From positions 62,001 to 126,000 of the forward strand of contig NZ_JALKFZ020000002.1 in assembly GCF_023243075.1 (NCBI RefSeq): 64,000 nucleotides of DNA. Reading direction: 5' to 3'. This stretch comes from Frankia sp. AiPa1 (GTDB lineage Bacteria; Actinomycetota; Actinomycetes; Frankiales; Frankiaceae). Shown here piece after piece: positions 34,892 to 43,583 of this stretch; within the stretch, counting starts at the first letter, position 1; each line of letters starts with the position of its first letter. The translations under genes and the position numbers were made by a program. The notes below the pieces were generated by a model that saw only the letters and a list, made by a program, of their open reading frames with translations, did not search any database and was not told the DNA's origin.

Positions 34892-37800
34892 ATGCCCGAA
34901 CGCGACAGTCTGCAGTTCGCCATCCTCGGTCCGTTGGAGGTCACCGCGGCCGGAGTGCCGCTGGTGCTCGGCGGCACCCAGCGCAAGGTGCTGCTGACCG
35001 TGCTACTGCTCGAGGTCGGCCAGACCGTGCCGATCTACCGACTGCTGGAGGCGATCTGGCGGGACATGCCGCCGGACCGGGCGAAGGCCACGCTGCGCAC
35101 GCACATCAGCGAGCTGCGGCGTCGGATCGAGTCGGGCCCCGAGCCCCGCGTGCTGCAGCGCCGGGGCGAGGGCTATCTTCTCGACGTCCATCCCGAGCAG
35201 ATCGACGCGCACCGGGCCCGTCGCCTGCTCGCCCAGGGGCGCCGCGCGATGGAGGACGGCGACCCGGTCAGCGCGATCGCCCCGTTACAGGAGGCCCAGT
35301 CGCTGTGGCGCGGGCCGTCGCTCGCGGACGTGGCAGACCATCCGTTCGCCCACAGCTACGTCACCGCGCTCACCGAACTGCAGCTGGACGTGACGAAGAC
35401 CAGGCTCGCCGCCGATCTGGCCCTGGGCCGGCACCGGGAGGTTCTGGGCGAGCTGAAAATGCAGGTCGACCGGCATCCCACCGACGACGGACTGCGCCAC
35501 GAACTGGTCCTCGCCCTCTATCGCGAGGGCCGGGTCGACGAGGCGAACCGGGCCTGCCGGGAGGGTCTCGCGGCCCGGCACGAGCTGGGGCTGGAGTCGC
35601 CGATGCTGCGCCGGCTGCAGGAGGACGTGCTGCGGGCCGCGCCGTCGCTGGCCTGGACACCACCGCGGTCGCTGGAGCGGCGCACCACCGTGACACCGCC
35701 GACCGGCAGTGGTCATTCCCTGCCACCGGACGTCGAGGAGTACACCGGACGGGACACCCTCCAGGCCCGTACCCTGGCGCTGCTGACGGACGAGGCGGCG
35801 TTGGCCCGGGGCACCGTGGCCACCGCGTTCGCCGGCAAGGCCGGGACGGGCAAGACCGCCCTGGCCGTGCGGATCGCGCATCAGGTCCGGGCCGCCTTCA
35901 CCGACGTGCTGTACGTGGACCTGCGCGGCACCAGAGGCCCGCTGGAGCCGACCCGGGTGCTGACCCGGTTCGTCCAGGCGCTCGGGGTGAGCCGGGCGGC
36001 GGTGCCGGCCGACCCCGACGACCTGCACGAGATGTACCTGCAGCTGCTGTCCACCCGGCGGGCTCTGATCATCCTGGACAACGCGGCGAACGAGGCGCAG
36101 TTGCGCCCGCTGATGCCGTCAAGCCCGGGCTGCGCGGTACTCGTCACCAGCCGGACTCGCCTGCAGGGGCTCGCCATGCCGTGCTGGGTGGTGGACGTTC
36201 TCATCCCGGACGACGCGGTGGAGCTGCTGGAGAAGGTGGTCGGCGCGGCGCGGGTGGGCGCGGAGGAGAAGGCCGCCCGCGACATCGTCGGCCTGTGCGG
36301 CTACCTGCCGCTCGCGATCCAGATCGCCGGGCGCAAGCTCGCCGCCCACCCGCACTGGCGGCTGTCGCGGATCGTGACCCGCCTCGGGGTGGAACGCGAC
36401 CGACTGACCTGGCTGGAACTCGGCGACCTGGAGATCCGGGCCAGTTTCCGGCTGAGCTACGACGGCCGGCGGCCCGACGAGCAGCGCGCCTTCCGTCTGC
36501 TGTCCCTGCCCGCGGTCAACGACTTCACCGCCTGGGCCGCCGCCGCGGTGCTTGCCGTCGAGGTGGACGAGGCCGAGGACGTCCTGGACCGGCTCGCCGA
36601 CGCCCAGCTCCTGGAGCGGCGCGGCCTGGACCCGACCGGGACCGAGCGGTACGGCCTACACGAGCTGCTGCGCGTGTTCGCTCGGGAGCAGGAGACCGGC
36701 CCCGCGGACGACAGCCATAGCCAGCGGTCCGCGGACTGGCCCGACGAACGGACCGGGGACCGGCCCGAAAGTGGTGTCGCCGCCGATGTCGCCGAGCGCG
36801 GCTCCCGGGTCGCTGCCGCGGTGACGGATCGTCCGGGCACCCTGCCGGTGATGCTGTCGACCGAACACGCCGCGGCGCTCGGCCGGCTGCTGTACGCCTA
36901 TCTGGTGATGCTGCGCGCGGCGGTCGACACCTTCAGTCCCGGCGCGGCGCGGGCGGCCCTGCCCGCCGGGGACGCGCCGGCCCTGTTCGCCGAGCGCGGC
37001 GCGGCGCGCATCGGTGGCGCCGCGCTCGCCGAGCTGACGCGCCAGCCGCTGGGCTGGTTCGCCGCCGAGCGGTCGAACCTGCTCGCGCTGATGGAGCAGG
37101 CCTACGCAGGTGGCCTCGACCAGCCGACCTGGCTGCTCGCCGCCGAGGCGACCGACTTCTACCTGTTCGGGGCGCACTGGGCGGACTGGGCCCGCTCCCA
37201 CGAGCTGGGCCTGGCCGCGGCGCGCCGCGGCGGCCATCGTCGGGCCGAGGCGGAACTGCTGACCAACCTCGGCGAGCGGGAGATCACCCTGGCCTTCGAG
37301 GAGGCGTTCTGGCGCCTCGACGCCGCCGGTGGCGATCCCGGCGCGGAGCCGGCGGTGGCTGTCGACCGAGGTGCCGCCGACCGGCTGGCGCTGGCCATGG
37401 AGCGGTTCAGCCGAGCCCGCGAGATCCTTGCCGGCCTGGGTGACGATCTCGGGGAGGCCCGGGCCGTACGCGGGCTGGGCAGTGTCTGTCGCGGCAGAGG
37501 GGACCGGGCGCGCGCGGTGGAACACTTCGAGGCGGGACTGTCGACGATGCGCCGCACCGGCGCCCGTCGCGCCGAGGCGGAGACGCTGGTGAGCCTCGCC
37601 ATGGCTCATGGCGATCGCGGCGAGCTCGCCGACGCCATCACCTGTCTGACGATGAGTCTGTCGATCGCCCGGGAGCTGGCCAGCCGCCCGTTGCGGGCGC
37701 AGGCCCAGCGCCGCCTCGGCGACCTCTACCGCCACCAGCACCGGCCCGACCAGGCGCTGACCGCCTACAACGAGAGCCTGCCGATGCTCGCGGACCTGCC

Positions 37801-38902
37801 CGACCCGGTATGGGAGCCGCGCGTGCTGGTCCGCCGCGGCGACATCCTGGCGGAACTCGGCGACCAGCCCGCCGCGCGCCGGTCCTGGCAGCAGGGGGTC
37901 ACCCTGCTGCGCGAACGCGGATCCACCGAGCTCGCCGCCGCCGAGCGCCGGCTGTCCGCGCCGCTGACCACCGAAGCCACCCAGTTCACCGGCGGGCGGC
38001 TGCTCGGCGCGTTCGACCCGGCGGAGTTCACCGCCCGGGTGGCGAGCTCCCGGCGCAGTGTGCGGCTGTTGAACACCTGGACGGACCTGGCCCTCCCGCC
38101 GCACCGCGACGCCTTCGCCGACGCTCTCCTGCTCGCCGTCGAAGCCGGGGCGATCGTGCAGGTCCTGCTGCTCGATCCGGACGCGCCGGCCGCGGCGACG
38201 CGGGCCGCCGACCTCGCCCACCGGGTCGACGTCTCGGCGCTGATCCGGGCGAACCTGCTGGCCCTCGCCGAGCTGCGCGCCCGGCTCGATCCGGTGGGGC
38301 GGGCCCGCCTCGGCGTACGGCTCTATGCCGAGCAGCCCCTGGCCAGCTACCACCGCTGGGACACCGGAGCGCTGGTGTCGAGCTTCCCGATCGGGGTTTC
38401 CTCGGCCGCCACCACCCAACACGAGGCGACGATCTCCTCCACCCTCGTCCAGTTCGTCGAGCAGCACTTCGACCGGCTCTGGACCCCGCCCGGCAGCATG
38501 GCGCTGGACGACTATCTGCGCGTTCCACTGCGCGTCTCCCCGGCCGACGCGGACGTGCGCGAGGTGCGCGAGGTGCGCTGCGCGTACGTCCGCATGGACG
38601 GGGTCGCGTACCTGCACTGCGCCGACCTGCACGACCTGTTGCGCGGCGGACCCGATGGTCTCGTCGCCACCCTGCCCGCCGCCGGCGCGCATCCCCTGGG
38701 CGGCACCGGGCGCTGGCGCGTGGTGCCGCTGCGCGGCGAAAGCGGTGCCAGGCCGGCCGAGCGCGCCGGCGCGGACCCCCACCTGGGCACGGGACGCGAG
38801 ACGGCCGAGGCCGAGGGAGTCGAGGCGGTGGCCACGGCGTTCGCCCGCAAATACGGCACCGCCTTCGACGGTGTGGTGCGGCTGACCTCCATGGGGGGGT
38901 GA
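34892..38902 (+). CDS. AfsR/SARP-like large transcriptional regulator (DNA-binding, BTAD, NB-ARC, TPR, C-terminal PLD/DUF5919-like)
   Basis: The 1,336-residue protein starts with an OmpR-type winged helix (FAILGPLEVTAAG... RTHISELRRRIE..., 8-100), then a bacterial transcriptional activation domain (100-250). An NB-ARC ATPase follows with Walker A GKAGTGKT (315-322), LIILDNAANEAQLRPLMP and CGYLPLAIQIAG. TPR-like repeats come next (about 820-1020). AfsR-type proteins integrate signals to switch on secondary metabolism. The last 300 residues are unusual: SRRSVRLLNTWTDLALPPHRDAFADALLLAVEAG, IVQVLLLDPD and VQFVEQHFDRLW resemble the phospholipase-D-like DUF5919 region, without HKD residues. ATG 34892 has AGAGG upstream. 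It probably controls the neighbouring carotenoid/fusion genes, which carry CGTTGA repeats. Confidence 0.88.
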   Translation: MPERDSLQFAILGPLEVTAAGVPLVLGGTQRKVLLTVLLLEVGQTVPIYRLLEAIWRDMPPDRAKATLRTHISELRRRIESGPEPRVLQRRGEGYLLDVHPEQIDAHRARRLLAQGRRAMEDGDPVSAIAPLQEAQSLWRGPSLADVADHPFAHSYVTALTELQLDVTKTRLAADLALGRHREVLGELKMQVDRHPTDDGLRHELVLALYREGRVDEANRACREGLAARHELGLESPMLRRLQEDVLRAAPSLAWTPPRSLERRTTVTPPTGSGHSLPPDVEEYTGRDTLQARTLALLTDEAALARGTVATAFAGKAGTGKTALAVRIAHQVRAAFTDVLYVDLRGTRGPLEPTRVLTRFVQALGVSRAAVPADPDDLHEMYLQLLSTRRALIILDNAANEAQLRPLMPSSPGCAVLVTSRTRLQGLAMPCWVVDVLIPDDAVELLEKVVGAARVGAEEKAARDIVGLCGYLPLAIQIAGRKLAAHPHWRLSRIVTRLGVERDRLTWLELGDLEIRASFRLSYDGRRPDEQRAFRLLSLPAVNDFTAWAAAAVLAVEVDEAEDVLDRLADAQLLERRGLDPTGTERYGLHELLRVFAREQETGPADDSHSQRSADWPDERTGDRPESGVAADVAERGSRVAAAVTDRPGTLPVMLSTEHAAALGRLLYAYLVMLRAAVDTFSPGAARAALPAGDAPALFAERGAARIGGAALAELTRQPLGWFAAERSNLLALMEQAYAGGLDQPTWLLAAEATDFYLFGAHWADWARSHELGLAAARRGGHRRAEAELLTNLGEREITLAFEEAFWRLDAAGGDPGAEPAVAVDRGAADRLALAMERFSRAREILAGLGDDLGEARAVRGLGSVCRGRGDRARAVEHFEAGLSTMRRTGARRAEAETLVSLAMAHGDRGELADAITCLTMSLSIARELASRPLRAQAQRRLGDLYRHQHRPDQALTAYNESLPMLADLPDPVWEPRVLVRRGDILAELGDQPAARRSWQQGVTLLRERGSTELAAAERRLSAPLTTEATQFTGGRLLGAFDPAEFTARVASSRRSVRLLNTWTDLALPPHRDAFADALLLAVEAGAIVQVLLLDPDAPAAATRAADLAHRVDVSALIRANLLALAELRARLDPVGRARLGVRLYAEQPLASYHRWDTGALVSSFPIGVSSAATTQHEATISSTLVQFVEQHFDRLWTPPGSMALDDYLRVPLRVSPADADVREVREVRCAYVRMDGVAYLHCADLHDLLRGGPDGLVATLPAAGAHPLGGTGRWRVVPLRGESGARPAERAGADPHLGTGRETAEAEGVEAVATAFARKYGTAFDGVVRLTSMGG

Positions 38903-39034
38903 CCGGATGCGTGCGGAACCGGAGTTCATGAGGCGCGGGGGCCTGGACACAAGGGCCGCGGGGACGCGAGAACCGCGGGACGCGACAGCGACGGAGATGC
39001 CGATGAGAGGCATGCGGGCGGGCCGGGGACATCG

Positions 39035-39793
39035 ATGACGGGCCTGGCCGGTACGCCAGGGGCTGGCGCGCTGCTGGTGACCGTCGACTTCTGGCGGGTG
39101 CCCCGCCGCCGGGTCGGCCATGCCCTGGCCAGGGTCGCCGCCGATCGCTCGACGCTGCGTCACGTCAGTGGGCTGCGGTTCGCCAGACTGCTGGGCACGG
39201 GGTCGGCGAGCAGTCTCGGGATGCGCGGGGCCGACCCGTGCCAGTGGGCGATGGTGGCGGTCTGGGACACCCCGTCGGCGGCGCGCTCGTTCGAGCGCTC
39301 CGCGCCGATCCGGGCCTGGGCGGCGCTCGCCGAGGAACGCTGGCGCATCGACCTGCACCCGCTGTCGTCGCGCGGACGCTGGTCGCGCCGTGAGCCGTTC
39401 GGCGACCCGGCCGCCGCCCACGGCCCCGGCGCCCCCGACGACGCCCAGATCGCGGTGATCACCCGCGCTCGGCTCGCCGCCCGGCACACCCTCACCTTCC
39501 GGCGGGCCGTGCCGGCGGTGGTGGCCGACCTCGCCCAGGCCGACGGGCTGCTGTTCTCCGCCGGCATCGGGGAGGCACCGGTGGGCCTGACGGGGACGTT
39601 CAGTCTGTGGCGGGATGTCAGCTCGCTGCGCCGGTTCGCCTACGGCCGACCGGCCCACGCCGAGGTCGTCCGGCGCACCCCGGAGGTCGGCTGGTACAGC
39701 GAGGAGCTGTTCGCCCGGTTCGCCGTGCTCGCCTCCCGGGGCACGCTCGGGGGACGCGACCCGTTGCTGCACCTGGCCCCGACCCCAGGTTGA
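39035..39793 (+). CDS. crtA: Spheroidene monooxygenase-like carotenoid ketolase (CrtA family)
   Basis: CrtA is a heme-dependent oxygenase that adds a 2-keto group to acyclic carotenoids such as spheroidene. The 252-residue protein matches family landmarks: LRHVSGLRFARLLGTG, WAMVAVWDTPSAARSF, WRIDLHPLSSRGRWSRREPFG, IAVITRARL, GLLFSAGIGEAPVGLTGTFSLWRD, and RRFAYGRPAHAEVVRRTPEVGWYSEELFARF. Length is normal. The ribosome-binding site is weak. It follows the AfsR-like regulator on the same strand. Its stop overlaps a GGTTGAC/CGTTGAA direct repeat that belongs to the control region of the next gene. Confidence 0.82.
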   Translation: MTGLAGTPGAGALLVTVDFWRVPRRRVGHALARVAADRSTLRHVSGLRFARLLGTGSASSLGMRGADPCQWAMVAVWDTPSAARSFERSAPIRAWAALAEERWRIDLHPLSSRGRWSRREPFGDPAAAHGPGAPDDAQIAVITRARLAARHTLTFRRAVPAVVADLAQADGLLFSAGIGEAPVGLTGTFSLWRDVSSLRRFAYGRPAHAEVVRRTPEVGWYSEELFARFAVLASRGTLGGRDPLLHLAPTPG

Positions 39794-39805
39794 CGGTCCG
39801 TTGAA
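39788..39805 (+). promoter_or_regulatory. SARP-type direct repeat (distal) upstream of the fusion gene
   Basis: GGTTGAC (39788-39794), four bases, CGTTGAA (39799-39805): an 11-bp period, overlapping the crtA stop codon. Confidence 0.5.
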
Positions 39806-39848
39806 GATCCGCGAGCCGGCGGCGCCGGCCCGCCCGCGGAGCGTGCGC

Positions 39849-39866
39849 CGTTGACGTTCCGTTGAC
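39849..39866 (+). promoter_or_regulatory. SARP-type direct repeat (proximal) upstream of the fusion gene
   Basis: Two identical CGTTGAC heptamers (39849-39855 and 39860-39866) have an 11-bp period, followed by a degenerate third (GTTCGGC, 39871). The site is about 120 nt before the start of the fusion gene. Confidence 0.6.
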
Positions 39867-39984
39867 CGCGGTTCGGCACCGTGGACGGGTCCGACGGCCA
39901 CCGGGCCCAGGTACCCGCGTGCCGCCGCTGCACCCCCGTGCCGCGCCGCGCACGCCCCCGACGAACCGGGATGAAGCGACCCGC

Positions 39985-42774
39985 ATGCCCACGTCTCGTG
40001 ATCAGGTACGTGCAGCCACAGCCGCGTCCGCGACGGCACCGCCTTCCTCCGACCGCCGACGGGTCCTGGTCGCCACCCCGACGAGCGCACGGGTCGCGGG
40101 CCTGCTGGCCGCCGCGCCGGCCGTGACGCTGCGCCCCGCCCTCGCCGCCAGCCCGACGGATCTCGCCGACACGCTCGTCGCGCTGCGTCCGCACACGCTC
40201 GTCGTCGGCGCGAACACGGTGGACGCCACCGCGCTGTCCCGCTGGGCGATGGCGGTCCGCCGCACGGACGACCCGCGTCCGCTGCTGCTGGTGCGTCGCG
40301 GCACCTCCCTGGCCGCCGTCGATCTGGCCGCCGCGGCCCAGCTCCGCATCTGCGTGCGCAACACCGCCGAGGTCAACGCCCGGCATGTCGCGCGGTTCGT
40401 CCATGAGCGGTTGTTCCCCGGGACGGCCGAGGCTCCCCCCGCCGGGACCGCCAGGACCGCCGGGGCCGCCGGGCGGGGCCGGGTGCCCGCGACGGGCGGG
40501 ATGCTGGGCCTGCTGGGCGCGGGAAACATCAACGGCCGGGTGGCCCGGGCCGGGGTGGCACGCGGATATGACCTGATGGTGTGTGCGCCGTCCCTGACGG
40601 GCGATCCATCCGGGGCGGGGGCCTGGGCCCGACGGCACCGGCTGCCCGCCGACCGGGTCCGGGTCGCGGCGTCCGTCGAGGACCTGTTCGAGGCGGCGGA
40701 CGCCGTCAGCATCGCCGTGCCGCTCACCGACTCCGGGGAGTGGGCGAGCGCCGGCCTGCTCGACGCGGCCCGCCTGAAGCTGTTCGGCGGGAACCGATTG
40801 GTCTGTGTCAGCGAGCCCGAGGTGTGCACGGCGCAGGCTCTGCTGGACGCCTACGACCGGCGCGACCTCACCGTGGTGCTGGACAATGCTCCCCGCCTGC
40901 TCGCGCCGGTGCGCACGCTGCTCGCAACCCGCGTCGAGGCCGACGGCGGGATCCCGCGCACCGGGTTCACCCTGTGCTCCGCGGCAATGCGCTCCCCCGC
41001 CTGCGAGGACGATCTCGACCAGGCCGTGCTCACCGTCGTCGGCCGGGCCGATCTGGACGACCTGACCGGAACCGACCTGTTCCCAGCACTGCCCCCGGCG
41101 TCCGCCGTCCCGATCATCGGCATCGCCTCCGGTCCGGCCAGGGTCGGGCCTGCCCGGGAGCCGGCACCGTCGCCTCGGCCCGGGCACGGCCAGCAACCCG
41201 CGCCTGGCCTGGAACATGGGCACAGCCAGGAACACGGGTACGACGTGGTGGTCGTCGGCGGCGGGATCGTCGGGCTGATCACCGCCCTGCTGCTGCACAC
41301 TCGAGGACACCGGCGGATCCTCGTCCTCGACGCCGCCCCGGAGGACCGCGCCGATCCCGCCGCCCAGGGCACGACGTTCGGCGGGGCCAACGCCCGCCAC
41401 CTGTCCGCGACCGAGACGCTGCCGCATGCCGACCCGGACCGGGTGGACGTCCTTGAGCGGTCGCCGGCCCGGCGCGGCTGGGCGCTGCGGGATCCGGGGA
41501 CGCTGGACCCGGTCGAGTCCGCGTGGGCTCAGGCGTTCGCCCGTCGCGCCGACCAGCCTGGCCTGCGCGCCACCGCCGAGGACCTGGTGATCGCTCTCAA
41601 CCGCCTCGGCCTGCGTGGCTGGTCCCAGCTGTTCACCGCCCCGGCCACCCCGCCCCGCACCCCTGCCGCCAGCACCACCGCCGCGGGCACCCGCTGGACC
41701 GCGGGCCTGCGCCGGGATACCCGGCTCACCCGGGTCTATCTGGGCGCGGCCGAGCTCGACGCGGGTGAGCGCCTGCAGCGTCGCGCGGGTGGCGTCGTCA
41801 CGCGACTGGCACCCGGGGCGCTCGCCCAGGACTGGCCGGCCCTTGGCCACACCGTCCCGTTGCCTGGCAGCACGCGCGCCGTCGCGGGGGCAGTCGAGGT
41901 GGATGGCTACGCCGTCAACATCCACGACCTCGCCCGCGCGCTGGCCGGGCGCCTCGCCCAGCTCGGCGTCGAGGTCCGCGCGGGCTGCCGGGTGGTCCGG
42001 CTCGGCCCGTCCGACCCCGGCCCCGCCGACCCCGCCAGCCCGGCCAGCCCGGCCAGCCCGGCCAGCGCCGGCAGCCCCCCCCGCCCGGACGGCGGGGTGC
42101 GGCTCGAGCTGGCCGACGGTCGGGCGGTGCGCGCAGGACGCACCGTCATCACCGTGGGTGGGCGAGACCTTTACCAGCTACTCGGACCCGACTGGCCCGG
42201 CGCCGGTGCCGTGACCGCCATGCTCGGCCTGTCCCTGACCCTGCCCAACCCCGGGCTGCGGCGGGCGGTGAAGATCCACGCTGGTGAGCCGCTCGGCGTC
42301 ATGAACGTGACGCTTTCCGCCGATGGGCAGCTCATCCACGTCAGCGCGGGGTTCGGCTACCTGGGTCTGGCACGCCAGGACGCCGCCGCGGCCGGCATCG
42401 CCGAGCTGCGCGACATCGTCCTGCGGGCAACCGTAGGCCTCTTTCCCACCCTGCGCCGCGCGGCCGGCGGACATGACGAGCACGGCGCCCATGGCATCCA
42501 CCCCGAGGGCGTCGACGCCGTGCGGGAAATCCGGATCTGTGAGCGTCCGGCGACCCCGGACGGGCTACCCCTGGTCACTCCACTTCCCGGCCACGCCGGT
42601 CGGGTGGTGATCGCGACAGGAACCAACGCGGGCGGCACGGTTCAGGCGCCGGCGGTCGCGCTGCTGGCGGCTGACCTGCTGGAGGGCGCTTCCCGCTGCG
42701 CCGGGGTGGCCCTGCTCGGGGACCGGATCGGCCTACCACCGATACCGACGAAATCACCCTGCGCGACAGACTGA
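39985..42774 (+). CDS. Two-domain fusion: D-2-hydroxyacid-dehydrogenase-like plus FAD-dependent D-amino-acid-oxidase-like protein
   Basis: The 929-residue protein joins two oxidoreductase folds. Residues 20-370 look like a D-2-hydroxyacid dehydrogenase: LRPHTLVVGANTVDATAL, then the Rossmann motif LGLLGAGNINGRV (about 175). However, the catalytic Arg motif is replaced by VCVSEPEV and no catalytic His is obvious, so this half may be non-catalytic or have another chemistry. After a Pro/Gly/His linker, residues 419 on form a DAO-type FAD domain: YDVVVVGGGIVGLITALLLH, VDGYAVNIHDLARALAGRLAQLGVEV, TVGGRDLY and a C-terminal RPATPDGLPLVTPLPG...GTNAGGTVQAPA. A 9-bp repeat encodes ASPASPASPAS at about 42035-42070. 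Substrate unknown. Start is ATG 39985. Confidence 0.75.
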   Translation: MPTSRDQVRAATAASATAPPSSDRRRVLVATPTSARVAGLLAAAPAVTLRPALAASPTDLADTLVALRPHTLVVGANTVDATALSRWAMAVRRTDDPRPLLLVRRGTSLAAVDLAAAAQLRICVRNTAEVNARHVARFVHERLFPGTAEAPPAGTARTAGAAGRGRVPATGGMLGLLGAGNINGRVARAGVARGYDLMVCAPSLTGDPSGAGAWARRHRLPADRVRVAASVEDLFEAADAVSIAVPLTDSGEWASAGLLDAARLKLFGGNRLVCVSEPEVCTAQALLDAYDRRDLTVVLDNAPRLLAPVRTLLATRVEADGGIPRTGFTLCSAAMRSPACEDDLDQAVLTVVGRADLDDLTGTDLFPALPPASAVPIIGIASGPARVGPAREPAPSPRPGHGQQPAPGLEHGHSQEHGYDVVVVGGGIVGLITALLLHTRGHRRILVLDAAPEDRADPAAQGTTFGGANARHLSATETLPHADPDRVDVLERSPARRGWALRDPGTLDPVESAWAQAFARRADQPGLRATAEDLVIALNRLGLRGWSQLFTAPATPPRTPAASTTAAGTRWTAGLRRDTRLTRVYLGAAELDAGERLQRRAGGVVTRLAPGALAQDWPALGHTVPLPGSTRAVAGAVEVDGYAVNIHDLARALAGRLAQLGVEVRAGCRVVRLGPSDPGPADPASPASPASPASAGSPPRPDGGVRLELADGRAVRAGRTVITVGGRDLYQLLGPDWPGAGAVTAMLGLSLTLPNPGLRRAVKIHAGEPLGVMNVTLSADGQLIHVSAGFGYLGLARQDAAAAGIAELRDIVLRATVGLFPTLRRAAGGHDEHGAHGIHPEGVDAVREIRICERPATPDGLPLVTPLPGHAGRVVIATGTNAGGTVQAPAVALLAADLLEGASRCAGVALLGDRIGLPPIPTKSPCATD

Positions 42775-42947
42775 CGACGTTACGTATCAGGCACTCCTGT
42801 CGCCCAGCGCATCCGCCGACGGTCGAGTTATCGTCAGGCGATGTGAGGATGCGCTCTGGCCGGTTGGCTCGCCGAAACCGCGCGAAGGGCCCGCACGGCG
42901 CCGCGGGACGCGAGCAGGTGGCGGGGCGCGGACAGGAGGCGACGCCG

Positions 42948-43583
42948 GTGACCGACGTGGACGTCAGCGTGGTCCGGTGGTCGCCGAGCCATATGCGCGC
43001 CCGGCTCGACGACGTCATCGGGGTGTACAAGGCAGCCTTCCTCGACTTCCACGAGGCCGACCCGGTCCGGGCCGCCCGGGACCGGGCCCACCACGCCCGC
43101 CGGCATTTCGACCGGCCCGACCTGCTCGCCGTCGCCGCCGTCACCGGGGACGACACCCTTGTCGGCATCACCTATGCCCTGCCCGGGCGGCCCGGCCAGT
43201 GGTGGCATGACGTGGTCGTCGACGCGCTCACGGCCATCTCGCCGCCGTCCGCCCAGCACTGGCTGGACGACTGTCTGGAGGTCGTCGAGCTGCACGTGCT
43301 GCCCGCCTACCAGGGCCGCTCCCTTGGCCGTCGGCTCCTGCGCGAGCTGCTGCACGAGACGCCTTACCGCACCGCGGCCCTGTCCGCCCTCGAACCGCGC
43401 GGCAGCCGTGCCCGCCGGCTGTACGAGAGCGAGGGCTTCGTCCCGCTGCTGAGCGACTTCCGTTTCCCCGGCACCATGATCCCGTATGCCGTCCTCGGCA
43501 AGGAACTGCCGGGCCCCGTGCCGCAGGACACCTCCGGTGACGAGCACGCCCCGGGAACCGGCCAGCCGACGCCCGTGCGCTGA
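42948..43583 (+). CDS. GNAT-family N-acetyltransferase
   Basis: The 211-residue protein has the GNAT fold: an acceptor-side N-terminus, LVGITYALP, ELHVLPAYQGRSLGRRLLRELL (acetyl-CoA loop QGRSLGRR) and ARRLYESEGFVPLLSDFRFPG. The substrate is unknown. GTG 42948 is chosen because AGGAGG lies 8 nt upstream; the frame is open upstream to 42843 without a ribosome-binding site. It overlaps cruF by 1 nt and so heads the cruF-glycosyltransferase-crtD run. The 173 nt before it contain no recognised site. Confidence 0.88.
   Translation: MTDVDVSVVRWSPSHMRARLDDVIGVYKAAFLDFHEADPVRAARDRAHHARRHFDRPDLLAVAAVTGDDTLVGITYALPGRPGQWWHDVVVDALTAISPPSAQHWLDDCLEVVELHVLPAYQGRSLGRRLLRELLHETPYRTAALSALEPRGSRARRLYESEGFVPLLSDFRFPGTMIPYAVLGKELPGPVPQDTSGDEHAPGTGQPTPVR

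Noticed and set aside
36656-40090. Very long antisense open frame (over 1,100 codons) opposite the AfsR-like and crtA genes
   Set aside because: It is the GC-rich shadow of clear coding genes on the other strand; its translation is Arg/Gly/His-rich with no domain signature.
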